This document shows positions 24,161-37,478 of a stretch of DNA of 64,000 nucleotides, in pieces. The stretch is from Actinomycetaceae bacterium (GTDB lineage Bacteria > Actinomycetota > Actinomycetes > Actinomycetales > Actinomycetaceae), in contig JAUNHH010000002.1 of the NCBI GenBank assembly GCA_030524055.1, forward strand, positions 187,186-251,185, written 5' to 3'. The stretch's first letter is position 1. Every line of letters begins with the position of its first letter. The notes beneath the pieces were generated by a model, which saw only the letters and a list, made by a program, of their open reading frames with translations, did not search any database and was not told the DNA's origin. The position numbers and the translations under genes were made by a program.

Positions 24161-26196
24161 TATTTCTCTACTGGCTCCCTATTTCCAATGCGGACCTTTT
24201 CTACCGTCTTCTCAGTCTCAAAATCGGACTCTTTGAAGCCGAAGAAGTAGGTGCACGCAAAAGAGGTAACGAGGGTGACAATGGAGGCAATCCAGAATCC
24301 AGTGAAGGAGCCATCAATGCCATCTGGATTCACAAAGGACGGGAAGCCAACAAAAGCACCAGTAAAGCCCCACATATTCACGCCAAGAAGGCCTGTAATT
24401 AAGCCGCCAACGGCACCACCAATGGAGGAGGTAATGAATACGCGACCGTATTTCAGGTTGAGGCCATACATTGCAGGTTCAGTCACGCCGCACATTGCCG
24501 AAATAGTTGCCGGTCCTGCAAGGCGCTTAATCTTCGGGCTCTTGGCTTTAATCCACAGTGCTAAAGCACCGCCACCTTGAGCAATCATCGACACTGAAAC
24601 AATAGCGTTGAGTGGGGAATAGCCAGGATCAGCGATTTGTTGGGAAATAATCGGGATAACTGCCCAGTGCAGGCCAAAAATCACGAGGCACTGGTAAAGC
24701 CCACCAATAATGAAGCCAGCAACAGGGTAGGACAGACCAAGCACCCAGTTCACTCCAGCAGCAATACCACCCGAGATGGTCATGACAATGGGGCCAAAGA
24801 CGACCAGCACTAGGGTCGAGACAATGAAGATCTCCAAAAGGGGAGCAAAGATAGAACGCACTACCGCAGGTATCACGCGATTCAATACGGGTTCAATCTT
24901 GGAGGCAAGCCAGGCAGCAACAATGGCAGGGAAGATGGAATACCCGTAGGCATTACCCTGAGGCAGAGACACCGGTATACCGAAGAAGTCGGCATTAAAG
25001 ACTGTCTGCCCAATCTGGGCAATTACGCGATATCCTTCAGCGTCAGGATTCGACATAGTGACCACTGATGGGAAAACAAGGACCCCACCAATAATGGCCA
25101 CGATAATCGGGTCAGCACCGAGACGTTTGGCTGCGGTAAAGCCAATAATAATTGGGAGGAAGAAGAACATTGACGTGGACATCGCGTCAATAAATGTGTA
25201 TGTCGAAGTCTCATTGCTAATGAGGCCAAATTGTGTGCCTAAAGCAAGGAAGCCTTTGAGAATACCTGAGGCAGCAAGAACGCCAATGATCGGAATCATC
25301 GAACCGGTAATGACGCCAATCAGACCAGAAAATGCGTAGTTAATCCAGCCGCCAATTGTTGTGGGGCGTTCCGCCTGAACGACTGCTGCGTCGCCCTCGT
25401 TTGGATCCACACCAGGAAGTTGAGCAATGACCGCGTTGTAGACATCCTTAACGTCAGCGCCAATAACAACTTGGAATTGGCCAGCTGCACGTGCCACGCT
25501 AATGACGCCATCAAGGTCAGAAATAGCTGCGTCGTCCGCGAGAGAATCGTCTTTGAGATAGAAGCGGACACGGGTAATGCAGTGAATAACGCTGACGACG
25601 TTTTCGGGACCACCGACATGAGCAATAATGTCGCGCGCGGTGGCGTCAAATCCAGTGAGGTTATCCCCATGAAGGGCAGATTGTGCCTGGTGAGCAGAAC
25701 TGGATTGTGTCGATGTTGACGAGGTTGGCGCAGCAATACCAACTGCCGCTACTCTTCCAGATTGGACCTCGCCCTCGTCAACATGGACGGCAATACCTTT
25801 TTTGCGTGAGTTTGTGACGACAATAATAGCGGTCGGATCTTTTTCTGCCCGAGTTACCTCAGCAATATTCATTGTTCCAAGGGAATCTCCAGCGGAAACT
25901 CGATCTCCCTTTCGGACATGCACTGTAAAAGGCGCACCTTTGAGGTCAACGGTATCGACGCCAAGATGAAGAAGGATTTTTAACCCATCATCCGTTTCGA
26001 TTCCTACTGCGTGCCCGGTGTCTGCCACCATGGAAATAGTGCCAGCAACAGGAGCAACAAAGGCCACTGTGCCGTTGGATAAAGGCTGGATAGCGTAGCC
26101 ATCCCCAAGTGATCCAGAAGAAAATGCGGGATCATTAACGCGCGAGAGTGGGAGAGCACGCCCGTAAATGGGCGCAAAAAATTCTCTGTCGGACAT
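24160..26196 (-). CDS. treP: PTS trehalose transporter, EIIA-EIIB-EIIC fusion
   Basis: The 678-aa protein imports and phosphorylates trehalose to trehalose 6-phosphate. Domains run EIIA (about 1-155, phospho-His in LLHLGVDTVDLKG), EIIB (about 180-265, Cys in VIHCITRVRFYLKD) and the membrane EIIC (about 290-660). In most trehalose and beta-glucoside transporters EIIA is C-terminal or separate, so the A-B-C order is notable; the bglP product in this window has B-C-A. The second ATG (26196) fits the AAAGGAG site best. It follows treC in one operon. Specificity rests on the neighbouring phosphotrehalase. Confidence 0.88.
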   Translation of the reverse strand: MSDREFFAPIYGRALPLSRVNDPAFSSGSLGDGYAIQPLSNGTVAFVAPVAGTISMVADTGHAVGIETDDGLKILLHLGVDTVDLKGAPFTVHVRKGDRVSAGDSLGTMNIAEVTRAEKDPTAIIVVTNSRKKGIAVHVDEGEVQSGRVAAVGIAAPTSSTSTQSSSAHQAQSALHGDNLTGFDATARDIIAHVGGPENVVSVIHCITRVRFYLKDDSLADDAAISDLDGVISVARAAGQFQVVIGADVKDVYNAVIAQLPGVDPNEGDAAVVQAERPTTIGGWINYAFSGLIGVITGSMIPIIGVLAASGILKGFLALGTQFGLISNETSTYTFIDAMSTSMFFFLPIIIGFTAAKRLGADPIIVAIIGGVLVFPSVVTMSNPDAEGYRVIAQIGQTVFNADFFGIPVSLPQGNAYGYSIFPAIVAAWLASKIEPVLNRVIPAVVRSIFAPLLEIFIVSTLVLVVFGPIVMTISGGIAAGVNWVLGLSYPVAGFIIGGLYQCLVIFGLHWAVIPIISQQIADPGYSPLNAIVSVSMIAQGGGALALWIKAKSPKIKRLAGPATISAMCGVTEPAMYGLNLKYGRVFITSSIGGAVGGLITGLLGVNMWGFTGAFVGFPSFVNPDGIDGSFTGFWIASIVTLVTSFACTYFFGFKESDFETEKTVEKVRIGNREPVEK

Positions 26197-26265
26197 CATT
26201 GCTCCTTTCAGAGCGGTAGGGGAAAATAGCCGCAACAGCGGTGATTGGACTATTAACTGGAACTA

Positions 26266-27981
26266 TTAGGCGGTAAAAGTGGGTGCCGTAGATTGCAAAA
26301 CGACGGCTTCAAAAGGCGCAAGAGAAATACGCTGATTTCTCGCCTCAATGACCTCACCTGCGTTGCGCGTATTGCCAATGAGTACAGTTGCGCTGGCAAA
26401 ATCATCCGGAATGCTGATTTCGGTGGGGTAAATGCGGAATGAACAGGCAACTAGGAGCTGAGGTGAATCCTGATTGACGTTATCGTGACGTCGCAGATAA
26501 GCGAATACATCTGGGTGGGATTGCTCCCAGGGCTGATAAATGCCCTCAGAAATGACCTCTAGGTCTTTACGTAGCTGAATAAGGCGCCGATAGTAGGAGA
26601 GAATCTTTCCTGATGTTTCTTCCTTGGCAACATTGATCTGGCGGTGATTAGTGGGACGCAACCAGGGAGTCCCTGCGGTAAATCCGGCATTTTCCGAGTC
26701 ATTCCATTGCATTGGTGTCCGGGAATTATCACGGGCTTTAGCGCGGACAATCGCAAATGCGCCAGCGGGGGTATGGCCGTTATTAAGGAGATGCTGATAG
26801 GCATTCAGTGCTTCGATATCAACGTAGTCGCTGATGTCACTGTATTCCGGATCGGTCATACCGATTTCTTCGCCCATATAGATATAGGGCGTTCCTCGGA
26901 GCATGTGGATAGCGGTGGCCAGCATTGTCGCGGACTCGTAATGGAAGTTTTCTGGATCACCAAAACGGTTAATGGCACGCGGTTGGTCATGGTTATTCCA
27001 GAAGAGGGCATTCCAGCCTCCACCTTCCTGTAGACCGAGAGTCCACTCGTTGAGAAGGCTTTTGAGAGCGGAAATATCAGGCGGAGTGAGAGTCCATTTC
27101 TGGCCACCTTGATAGTCCACTTTGAGGTGATGGAAATTAAAGACCATTGAGAGCTCGTTACGCTCCGCTCTGGTGTATTTAACGCAGGCCTCAATAGAAG
27201 TCGAGGACATTTCTCCAACGGTGATTGCTGTTGAATCCTGACCGAAGGATGCCTGATTTAGCTCGCGCAGAAAGTCGTGCACTAAGGGGCCATCGGTATA
27301 CATGCGACGATCGTCAGTATTGGGTGGCGCATCTTGTAGCGGCAGGGATTTGCCAATCAAGTTGATCACGTCAAAACGGAAAGCACGAACCCCATGTGAT
27401 CGCCAGAAATTCACGACTTTTGCTGCTTCGGCTCGGACATGAGGATTATGCCAATTCAGGTCAGCCTGTCCAGGATCAAAGAGGTGAAGATAATACTCCC
27501 CAGATAAAGGTTTTCCTGATTCATCAACTGGCCCAAAAGGTGCCCACGCAGGCCCACCAAATTTACTCACCCAATTTGTGGGCAGAGAGCCATCTTCCTT
27601 CGCCGGAAGAATGTAGAAGTAGTCTCGATAATGGGCGTCACCAGCTAGGGCCTTTTGGAACCAGTGATGTTCAGTGGAGACATGGTTAAGGACCATGTCC
27701 AGCATGGGACTAATCCCGTGCTGCGCAAGCGCAGTGGTGAGATTGTCGAAGTCCTCCATTGTGCCCATTGAGGGATCAATGGCGCAGTAATCAGAAATGT
27801 CATAGCCATTGTCTTTTCCTGGCGAAGGGAAAAAAGGATTGAGCCATACGTAGTCAACGCCGAGTGAGGCAATATAGGGAACCTTTTCCAGGATTCCAGG
27901 AAGGTCGCCTACGCCGTCGCCATTCGTGTCATAGAAGGACTTGGGGTAGATCTGGTAGACGACTGCGTCATGGAAGGACAT
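26266..27981 (-). CDS. treC: alpha,alpha-phosphotrehalase (trehalose-6-phosphate hydrolase)
   Basis: A GH13 enzyme of about 571 aa that splits trehalose 6-phosphate into glucose and glucose 6-phosphate. It starts SFHDAVVYQIYPKSFYDTNG; the catalytic set is visible in FRFDVINLIGK (nucleophile Asp), TVGEMSST (acid/base Glu) and FWNNHDQPRA (transition-state Asp). The start at 27981 has a GGAGA site 6 bases upstream. It is the first gene of the tre operon, which two ACAAGT-type operator sites precede. Confidence 0.92.
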   Translation of the reverse strand: MSFHDAVVYQIYPKSFYDTNGDGVGDLPGILEKVPYIASLGVDYVWLNPFFPSPGKDNGYDISDYCAIDPSMGTMEDFDNLTTALAQHGISPMLDMVLNHVSTEHHWFQKALAGDAHYRDYFYILPAKEDGSLPTNWVSKFGGPAWAPFGPVDESGKPLSGEYYLHLFDPGQADLNWHNPHVRAEAAKVVNFWRSHGVRAFRFDVINLIGKSLPLQDAPPNTDDRRMYTDGPLVHDFLRELNQASFGQDSTAITVGEMSSTSIEACVKYTRAERNELSMVFNFHHLKVDYQGGQKWTLTPPDISALKSLLNEWTLGLQEGGGWNALFWNNHDQPRAINRFGDPENFHYESATMLATAIHMLRGTPYIYMGEEIGMTDPEYSDISDYVDIEALNAYQHLLNNGHTPAGAFAIVRAKARDNSRTPMQWNDSENAGFTAGTPWLRPTNHRQINVAKEETSGKILSYYRRLIQLRKDLEVISEGIYQPWEQSHPDVFAYLRRHDNVNQDSPQLLVACSFRIYPTEISIPDDFASATVLIGNTRNAGEVIEARNQRISLAPFEAVVLQSTAPTFTA

Positions 27982-28028
27982 GCGGTTCTCCGGGGTAGGG
28001 GACCTGATTGACGCCAACGCCAAACAGG

Positions 28029-28062
28029 TGTGTATACAAGTGAGAAACTTGTGTGCACAAGT
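28029..28062 (-). promoter_or_regulatory. probable TreR operators before the tre operon
   Basis: ACTTGTGTGCACAAGT (28047-28062) is a perfect 7-2-7 palindrome; a half-related site with TGTATACAAGT lies at 28031-28041. Both sit about 50-80 bp upstream of treC, where a GntR/UTRA repressor would block transcription. Confidence 0.7.
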
Positions 28063-28292
28063 AGACCACCTATAGGGGAAATGTGCAAAGTGTTGCTGCT
28101 CACTTCGGGGAACGCAGGTGATGTCTAGTTCCGAAGCAAAGAAAGGGAGTGATTGGCAAATAGGGCGCTATTGCCCACAAAACTGCACTGCAAGTGTGAG
28201 TGCTGGGTAGGCGGTGACAAGCGCCTAAAGGGAGGCGTCGTCCGTCAAGCGGCTAGGCTGTTGGAGAAAAATGGAGTGGAGAAGTTATAGGT
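28063..28292. other. gap between tre operon and ATPase gene
   Basis: No gene is visible. A small hairpin AGGCGGTGACAAGCGCCT (28209-28226) lies downstream of the ATPase gene. A near copy, AGGCGGTGAAGCGCCT (29626-29641), lies upstream of the same gene. Confidence 0.4.
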
Positions 28293-29525
28293 CTATATTC
28301 TGGGCCAGGTACTCGTGAGATAGGCTTCTATTGCCCGATGTTGAAAGTGATAGAGGGTGCCGCGTTCAATTATTCCCCGGTTGATTTCAAGGCGCCGAGC
28401 AGTTGTACCTGCATCCGTGCTTTTCTTTAATCCCATTTCCGCGGCGATAGTTTTTAATGTGCGCGCGTCTTTAGGTAATTGTGCCATTGTGTGAAGGAAT
28501 TCCAATTCGCGTTCAGGGAGACGGTCAAGAATCCGCTGAACATGAGATTGGGCCTCGTCTTTAGCACTTTCCCAGCCCTTTCTGACCTCTTCTTCGGTAA
28601 TGATCGGGCCGCTGCCAGCAAACCATGCCCGCTCCCCGGCTAACTGAAAGAGAAAAGGCTCTCCGCAGGCAAGGCGAATAATGAGTTTCTGCGCGGAAGG
28701 CTCCATAAAAACAAAATTCTCCTCACCATTGCTGGTTATTATTGGCCAGCCTTCGGTAACGAAAGGTTGCAATGCACTTAAGAGAGAAGCGTCATCGAGG
28801 GGCCTGAGGGTAGTAGTAGCAAAACGCCGGGCAAAAGTGGCCCCGGTAAGGCCATTCGCCATATCGGCAAACTCTGGAAGTCCTGTGAGGAATACGGCTA
28901 AAGGAAGACTGCGGTAAAAATCGTGACCTGCTGGACTATGCACGAGTTCTTCGTGAGTCAATGCATCGCCAAGAGCAATGAGTAGTTGCGAACGCGTTTT
29001 TTCGTCATCGATATTTTGGACCTCATCCAGGTGAAGGAGAACCATTTTCTCTTCTTCGCGTAGCGCTGCCCTGCTGATTTCAATAAGTAGCTCAGTCAGT
29101 GCAGTGTAGGGTTCGGGTCCCTCAGAATGACGCAATGACAGTGAAACACCTGAAATCGCTACGGATTCAACATGGCGAAGAGCATGAGAGATGCGTTGTT
29201 CTCGGCGGGAGGGCAGTCCAGCAATCGCCGAAAGATCAAGCAAAGCCGTCGCCACCCTTTTCAAGGGGTCAGTCCCAGTGGGGATACGTAGTTGAGGGGT
29301 CGTCCAATCGCCCATTTCTGCGGCGTCTCGGAGAATTTTTCGCACTAATGAGGATTTCCCGGAGCCAGATTCGCCCAAGATGGTGCGGCCTCGTTCGTGG
29401 ATCCCTGCAATTCGACGAGGGCGGAGTACATCCCGCCAATCGCTCATCTGATGACTGCGACCAGCCCAAATCTGTGGAATTGTGTCCGAACCTGGACTGA
29501 AAGGGGAATCGAGTGCGGACCTCAT
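28293..29525 (-). CDS. AAA-family ATPase with C-terminal winged-helix region
   Basis: The 410-aa protein has Walker A LGESGSGKSSL near residue 50, Walker B VLLHLDEVQNID near residue 160, and a sensor strand AVFLTGLPE near 220. The C-terminal part (LQLPKD-type segment LPKDARTLKTIAAEMGLKKS) looks like a winged helix, as in ORC/Cdc6-like or AAA_16 ATPases that bind DNA. It carries no nuclease motif. Three 15-bp repeats sit between position 29527 and 29597; the nearest touches the start codon, which suggests autoregulation. The function is unknown; a defence or plasmid-stability role is possible. Confidence 0.75.
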   Translation of the reverse strand: MRSALDSPFSPGSDTIPQIWAGRSHQMSDWRDVLRPRRIAGIHERGRTILGESGSGKSSLVRKILRDAAEMGDWTTPQLRIPTGTDPLKRVATALLDLSAIAGLPSRREQRISHALRHVESVAISGVSLSLRHSEGPEPYTALTELLIEISRAALREEEKMVLLHLDEVQNIDDEKTRSQLLIALGDALTHEELVHSPAGHDFYRSLPLAVFLTGLPEFADMANGLTGATFARRFATTTLRPLDDASLLSALQPFVTEGWPIITSNGEENFVFMEPSAQKLIIRLACGEPFLFQLAGERAWFAGSGPIITEEEVRKGWESAKDEAQSHVQRILDRLPERELEFLHTMAQLPKDARTLKTIAAEMGLKKSTDAGTTARRLEINRGIIERGTLYHFQHRAIEAYLTSTWPRI

Positions 29526-29526
29526 G

Positions 29527-29597
29527 CTGATAACTTTATCAAGAGAGTATGGTCATGATAAAGTTATCAGATGCTATGGAGGCTGATAACTTTATCA
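29527..29597 (-). promoter_or_regulatory. three 15-bp operator-like repeats before the ATPase gene
   Basis: CTGATAACTTTATCA occurs at 29527-29541 and 29583-29597, and its exact inverse at 29556-29570. All three match over 15 bases. The first begins one base before the ATG on the minus strand, so it must overlap the promoter or leader. Confidence 0.85.
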
Positions 29598-29682
29598 AGC
29601 TCACCATAGTGTGGTGCTCATTGGCAGGCGGTGAAGCGCCTACGGCATATGGGACTTTACTGACCGTGTTTTTTCTGCTTCG

Positions 29683-30515
29683 TTAGCCCTGAGTGAGTCG
29701 CGCAATATGGAGAGTTAAGTAGGCGATCTCATTACTATTGACAGGTTTGCCTAAGCGCATTTCCAGTAATGCTGCAACGTGCCGCGCGGCGCGATGAGCA
29801 TCAGGATAGTTCTCCTCAAATAGGCTGAGCGCAGCATTAGGATCCTGCTCAATTTGAGAGTCATCGTGGATCCGCACGAAGAAATAGCGGAGGTGAGTAA
29901 TAAAACGCGCAACAGCAACGCTTTCACGGTCTATCTGCTTTTCAAATGCGGTGTCAATCATGTCAAGCACCTGAGAGAGAATCTCTGTCATTCGGTGGGT
30001 AAAGTTCATATTCTCTGAATTAAAAGCCGCATTCACCAAATGCAAGGCGATCGGAATTGCCTCCTCTGATGGTAGGGGAGTAGGTAAGTCCGCATTAAAT
30101 GTTGTCAATAGGCGTTCAGCCCAGAATAGTTCGCGCGGATAAAGATGAGCGACCTCAGTACGTAAAGGAAAAGGGAGAGAAATTCCTTTCTCCAGACGCT
30201 TTAAGGCAAAGGAAATATGGTCAGCTAAGGCGACAATAGTGGCAGGAGGGGCAGAAATATGGAGCTCGGCCCAAATAGGGGCACAGAGTTGATCCACGCG
30301 CTGGATGAGCTCCGGTGCAATCCCAGCTAAAACCGACGAAAAATTCTCGACCCCCTCCATATCGTCAGCAACGAAAATGCGGGCGATCTTTTCGGGATCA
30401 ACTTTTTGCCCTGGTCGCCCCTGATATCCCAAGCGCGCCCGGTGAGCACTACCTCGCGTCCACGCTCATCACGCGCCAATACGACATTGACGTTAAAGAC
30501 ACGCAGGATATGCAC
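29683..30515 (-). pseudogene. bglG: BglG/LicT-family antiterminator, frameshifted
   Basis: BglG proteins bind a RAT hairpin in leader mRNA and prevent termination when the sugar is present. The first ~30 codons (from GTG 30515: HILRVFNVNVVLARDERGRE then VVLTGR) form the start of the RNA-binding CAT domain. The rest, LGYQGRPGQKVDPEKIARIF onwards with both PRD domains, continues in the next frame from about 30432. A single missing base in the GGGCGCG(G)CTTGG stretch would join them. PRD histidines (LADHI, NFTHRM, RFITHLRYFFVRIHDDS, AYLTLHIARL) look intact, so the frameshift is recent or a sequencing error. It follows bglA in the operon. Confidence 0.8.
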
Positions 30516-30585
30516 TTTTGGCTCCCTTGCCTTCCGGAAATGTGCAGTCAGTGATAGTGGATTGGTGCCCTTGTGTGAAATCTTA

Positions 30586-30628
30586 TGTGGGGGTTAGGCG
30601 TTTGGTGCAGCAATGCCTAACCCCCACA
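30586..30628 (-). terminator. hairpin between bglA and bglG
   Basis: TGTGGGGGTTAGGC (30586-30599) pairs perfectly with GCCTAACCCCCACA (30615-30628). No strong T-run follows on the minus strand, so it may only reduce bglG transcription. Confidence 0.6.
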
Positions 30629-30631
30629 GGT

Positions 30632-34111
<3,480 letters not shown>

Positions 34112-34330
34112 TTAGGCGGTCAATGAATTCATGGAGGAGATTTTTCGTGACCACCCCCATACCAAAAAATAGCATGGGCGAGTTGCCAACGAACTCTGAA
34201 GGATATGCCGCACCATTTGCCCTGAACGAGGACGGGGAAGAATATGTGTCATCGCAGAGCGCTCAGACTTCAGTGTCTTTGGTTCCAGTGTGCTCGGGGG
34301 GAATCCTCGCTGAGCGCTCACGAATATGAA

Positions 34331-34435
34331 GTGTCCACGTCGCTTGCCCATAGTGCTAGCAACCAAGAAATCGCTCCCGCGCTCTTCTTCTCCCACGGAA
34401 CCGTGAAAAACCACATCTCCGTTATTACGCGTTAG
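34331..34435 (+). pseudogene. fragment of a LuxR-type helix-turn-helix domain
   Basis: The frame reads AHSASNQEIAPALFFSHGTV then KNHISVITR and stops. This is the recognition-helix part of a LuxR/NarL response regulator (usual form GxSNQEIAxxLxxSxGTVKNH). The receiver domain and the last helix are missing, and no start is visible. It is a relic in the gap between the bgl leader and glgX, which otherwise holds a copy of the dispersed word at 34510-34522. Confidence 0.55.
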
Positions 34436-34618
34436 CAGGGACTTTGTGATCGCACTCGGCGGGCTATTGCATTGCTCGACTACTGAACACTCCAGTTCAC
34501 AGTGCGTTGGCCCCGCCCTCGTACACGTCAAGAGGGAAAAATCGTGGGAATGTATGCCCAGTCCATAATGGGCACTATTCCCGCGCGCATCGGGGCGAGG
34601 CATGGGACGATTGGCCCC

Positions 34619-36943
34619 ATGTCAAACGCACGTAATGAATCGGCATGGTCAACTTCAACGTGGCCCCTTGGCGCTCATATTGCCGGGGATGGCGCGACCT
34701 TCGCAGTTTTCGCCCCTGACGCCACCCGTCTCCAATTGGAAATCTACCCTGAAGCACTTGGGGCTAGTGCCACTGAAACCTACCTCCCCGCTCGCGGTGA
34801 AGATGGTGTCTGGCGTGCAGAAATCGCCAACCTGCCAGAGGGAACCCTTTTCGGCTACCGCGCGTGGGGACCCAACTGGCCCTATGATCCCGCATGGACC
34901 CCTGGCTCGGCTGCCGGATTTATTGCCGACCTGGACGATAAAGGCAATCGTTTTAACCCCAATAAGGTCCTTTTCGACCCCTACGCACGCGAAGTCACCC
35001 ACAATGTCTTTTCTGATGCCATTGTCGAAATGGGTGTCAATGACGGCGTATTTGGCACCGGCGGAGACGATGTTAATGGCACTCCGCGGCGCCAAATCGA
35101 TACTGCACCTTACGCCCCAAAGGGCATCGTCCTTAATGACACCCCGCACAGCGCACCAAAGCCACAAATTCCGGCCGAACGCGCCACTATTTACGAAGCC
35201 TCCATTTCCCAACTCACCGGGCACCCATCGGTGACTCGCCTTGCCGATATTCTCAAAGGCGAATCCGGCTTTGAAGCTGTGACCTCGATTCCTGATGAAT
35301 ACCGTAGTACCTATAAAGGAGCCGGCCTTTTAGCTCCCTATTTAAAGGCTGCGGGCATTACTACCGTTGAATTGTTGCCCGTGCACCAAACCAATAACTC
35401 CGAATCTGGCCGCGAGGGGGCAACTAACTCATGGGGTTATATGACCCTGTCTTTCTTTGCCCCCAGCCGTCACTATTCTTCCGACCAATCCTGGGGCGGC
35501 CCTACCCGCGAGTTTAAGGAAATGGTCGCTGCCTTCCACGATGCCGGCCTGGAAGTCTATCTTGATGTTGTCTACAACCACAGTGCTGAAGGAGGAAATT
35601 GGAACGGTGATGTGAACACCACCGGATTTACCTCTTTTGGTGGCTTTGCTACTGCAGAGTATTACCAAATGACAGACGAGAAGATTCTGGTCGATGGTGC
35701 AACAGGTACCTCCAACCAGATGAACTACTCCTCTCCTGTGGCTCGCCAAATGGTGCTGGACTCGCTGTCGTATTGGTGCGGCGTGATGGGTGTTGACGGT
35801 TTCCGCTTCGACCTGGCCACCGTTCTTGGACGCAAGCCTGGGGATGCGGCCGCTGAAGACTGGGGTAACCAGAAGCGATTCTTTAATGACCACCCGCTGC
35901 TGGTCGATATTGCTGCTTTAGCTCAGGCAGAAAATATTGAGGTCATTGCCGAGGCGTGGGATCTCTGGGGATATGAAGTGGGGAATTTCCCGCGTGGCTG
36001 GGGCGAATGGAATGGTCGCTACCGCGATGCTGTACGCGGATTTACTAAGGGCGAGGGCAATGCCCTGACCTTTATGGATATGGTCAATGGCGATTACCAC
36101 CATTTCGACGATAATGGCGGGGCGCAAAAGACTGTGAACTTTATTGTTGCCCACGATGGCTTTACCTTAGCGGACCTGGTCAGCTACCAAAATAAAGTCA
36201 ATGACCAGCCCTATCCTTTCGGGCCATCCGATGGTGGTAGCGACAATAACCTGTCCTGGGATTCTGGCGGTGACCAGGGCTTACGTCGTCAACGGCTGCG
36301 CAACCTCTGGGTGATCCACATGTTCTCTCGTGGCGTGCCCATGCTCGTGGCAGGTGATGAGTTTGGACGTACCCAAAATGGAAATAACAACCCATGGGCA
36401 TTGCAGTCAATTGCCATGTGCAACAACTACGCAATGATCGCTTCAAATACGCCGCATCGTGTGCCAGTTGAAGATAGTTCTAATTCGCAATACCACGATA
36501 ATCTTGGTGTTTTCGGCAATGCAGAAGAACATGTGAATCCGCTTTTTAGATTCGCTGTGGCATTAATGCATCTGCGTCAGCGTCATGATGCGCTTCATAC
36601 CGCCAACTGGGGCGACAATCTCGCTGGGAATAACGACGTCTCCTACCTTTTCGCCACCCCTAGTGGACAAGGTTCTGTTGGTCAGGGTGATCGCGCTCTT
36701 GCCATTCATATTGATTCGCCTCATGACAATTTCTATCTGATGGTGAATATGGCCAGTGATGCAATTGACTTTGTGATTCCTGACAGTGGTGAAGGGACTC
36801 CGTGGCGCCGCCTTGTTGACACCTCTTATACCGCAGAAGCTGCAGGAAACTTCTGGGGTGAGGGGACAGGCGATGAGGTATCCGGTGGACAAAATGTTGC
36901 CCCTTGGTCGATTACCGTCCTCCATCTTCCTGTTCAGCGCTAA
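34619..36943 (+). CDS. glgX: glycogen debranching enzyme (isoamylase type)
   Basis: GlgX removes alpha-1,6 branches from limit dextrins during glycogen breakdown. A CBM48 domain starts the protein (WPLGAHIAGDGATFAVFAPD, WPYDPAWTPGSAAGFIADL region). The GH13 core has LDVVYNHSAEGG, GVDGFRFDLATVLG (nucleophile), VIAEAWDLWGY (acid/base) and FIVAHDGFTLADLVSY. Length about 774 aa is normal. ATG 34619 is chosen because the N-terminus then fits the family; GTG 34544 with an AGAGGG site is in frame and would add 25 residues. It is transcribed alone. Confidence 0.92.
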   Translation: MSNARNESAWSTSTWPLGAHIAGDGATFAVFAPDATRLQLEIYPEALGASATETYLPARGEDGVWRAEIANLPEGTLFGYRAWGPNWPYDPAWTPGSAAGFIADLDDKGNRFNPNKVLFDPYAREVTHNVFSDAIVEMGVNDGVFGTGGDDVNGTPRRQIDTAPYAPKGIVLNDTPHSAPKPQIPAERATIYEASISQLTGHPSVTRLADILKGESGFEAVTSIPDEYRSTYKGAGLLAPYLKAAGITTVELLPVHQTNNSESGREGATNSWGYMTLSFFAPSRHYSSDQSWGGPTREFKEMVAAFHDAGLEVYLDVVYNHSAEGGNWNGDVNTTGFTSFGGFATAEYYQMTDEKILVDGATGTSNQMNYSSPVARQMVLDSLSYWCGVMGVDGFRFDLATVLGRKPGDAAAEDWGNQKRFFNDHPLLVDIAALAQAENIEVIAEAWDLWGYEVGNFPRGWGEWNGRYRDAVRGFTKGEGNALTFMDMVNGDYHHFDDNGGAQKTVNFIVAHDGFTLADLVSYQNKVNDQPYPFGPSDGGSDNNLSWDSGGDQGLRRQRLRNLWVIHMFSRGVPMLVAGDEFGRTQNGNNNPWALQSIAMCNNYAMIASNTPHRVPVEDSSNSQYHDNLGVFGNAEEHVNPLFRFAVALMHLRQRHDALHTANWGDNLAGNNDVSYLFATPSGQGSVGQGDRALAIHIDSPHDNFYLMVNMASDAIDFVIPDSGEGTPWRRLVDTSYTAEAAGNFWGEGTGDEVSGGQNVAPWSITVLHLPVQR

Positions 36944-36978
36944 TTAGTGCCATCTCTGGATTTTTGTAATCCAATGCC

Positions 36979-37012
36979 TTAGGGGCGGTCGCTTTTGTGC
37001 GGCCGCCCCTAA
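36979..37012. terminator. hairpin after glgX
   Basis: TTAGGGGCGG (36979-36988) pairs perfectly with CCGCCCCTAA (37003-37012). Confidence 0.7.
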
Positions 37013-37478
37013 TCGTATGGAGATCGTCATTGTGAATTACAGCTATGGTCAGTGAATATACCTTTGCGCGGCTACTAATTGGGACAATTCTAGATATAGG
37101 ACTTAAGCCCTAGAAAACCTCTCTTCATCTGCCGCTTTAGGGTAGGGCGGAAGTCCTAACAGGATTTGGCGGGAAAAGCGAGAGTTAAGAGGTGTGTGAG
37201 ATGTGAATCTTGCCACTATAAGTTGATGTAAAGCCCTATCCTCCGGCCTTGTTTTGCCGGAATGCTACCTACACTTTCTATGTAGTCTCAATCCTGACAG
37301 GGTTGTCCGTGAGATGCTTGGACAAGCCTTCCGAGTGAATGCCTGTGGTGGGGGATGTATCCAGCCTCGTCCATCCCTGCTTTACTTGGATCCCCATCAA
37401 CAAAAACAGTATGCGAGGTCGATTCCCTCCCTTCGGGACTATCCCCATCGACCCTGCCCAAACGAGCAAAGGATTCCC
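37013..37478. other. long leader of the PAS gene
   Basis: No clear gene is seen. AGGACTTAAGCCCT (37098-37111) recurs almost as its inverse at 48470-48483 (GGGCCTTAAGTCCTG). An interrupted palindrome TTAGG...CCTAA lies at about 37137-37159. A long open frame through this stretch lacks a start signal and has poor protein character. Confidence 0.45.

Noticed and set aside
34112..34603. Long minus-strand frame upstream of glgX
   Set aside because: It is the shadow of the LuxR fragment and glgX leader, without start signal or recognisable domain.
37254..37478. 75-codon upstream extension of the PAS gene
   Set aside because: Protein character is poor, and GTG 37479 has its own ribosome binding site directly before the PAS domain.
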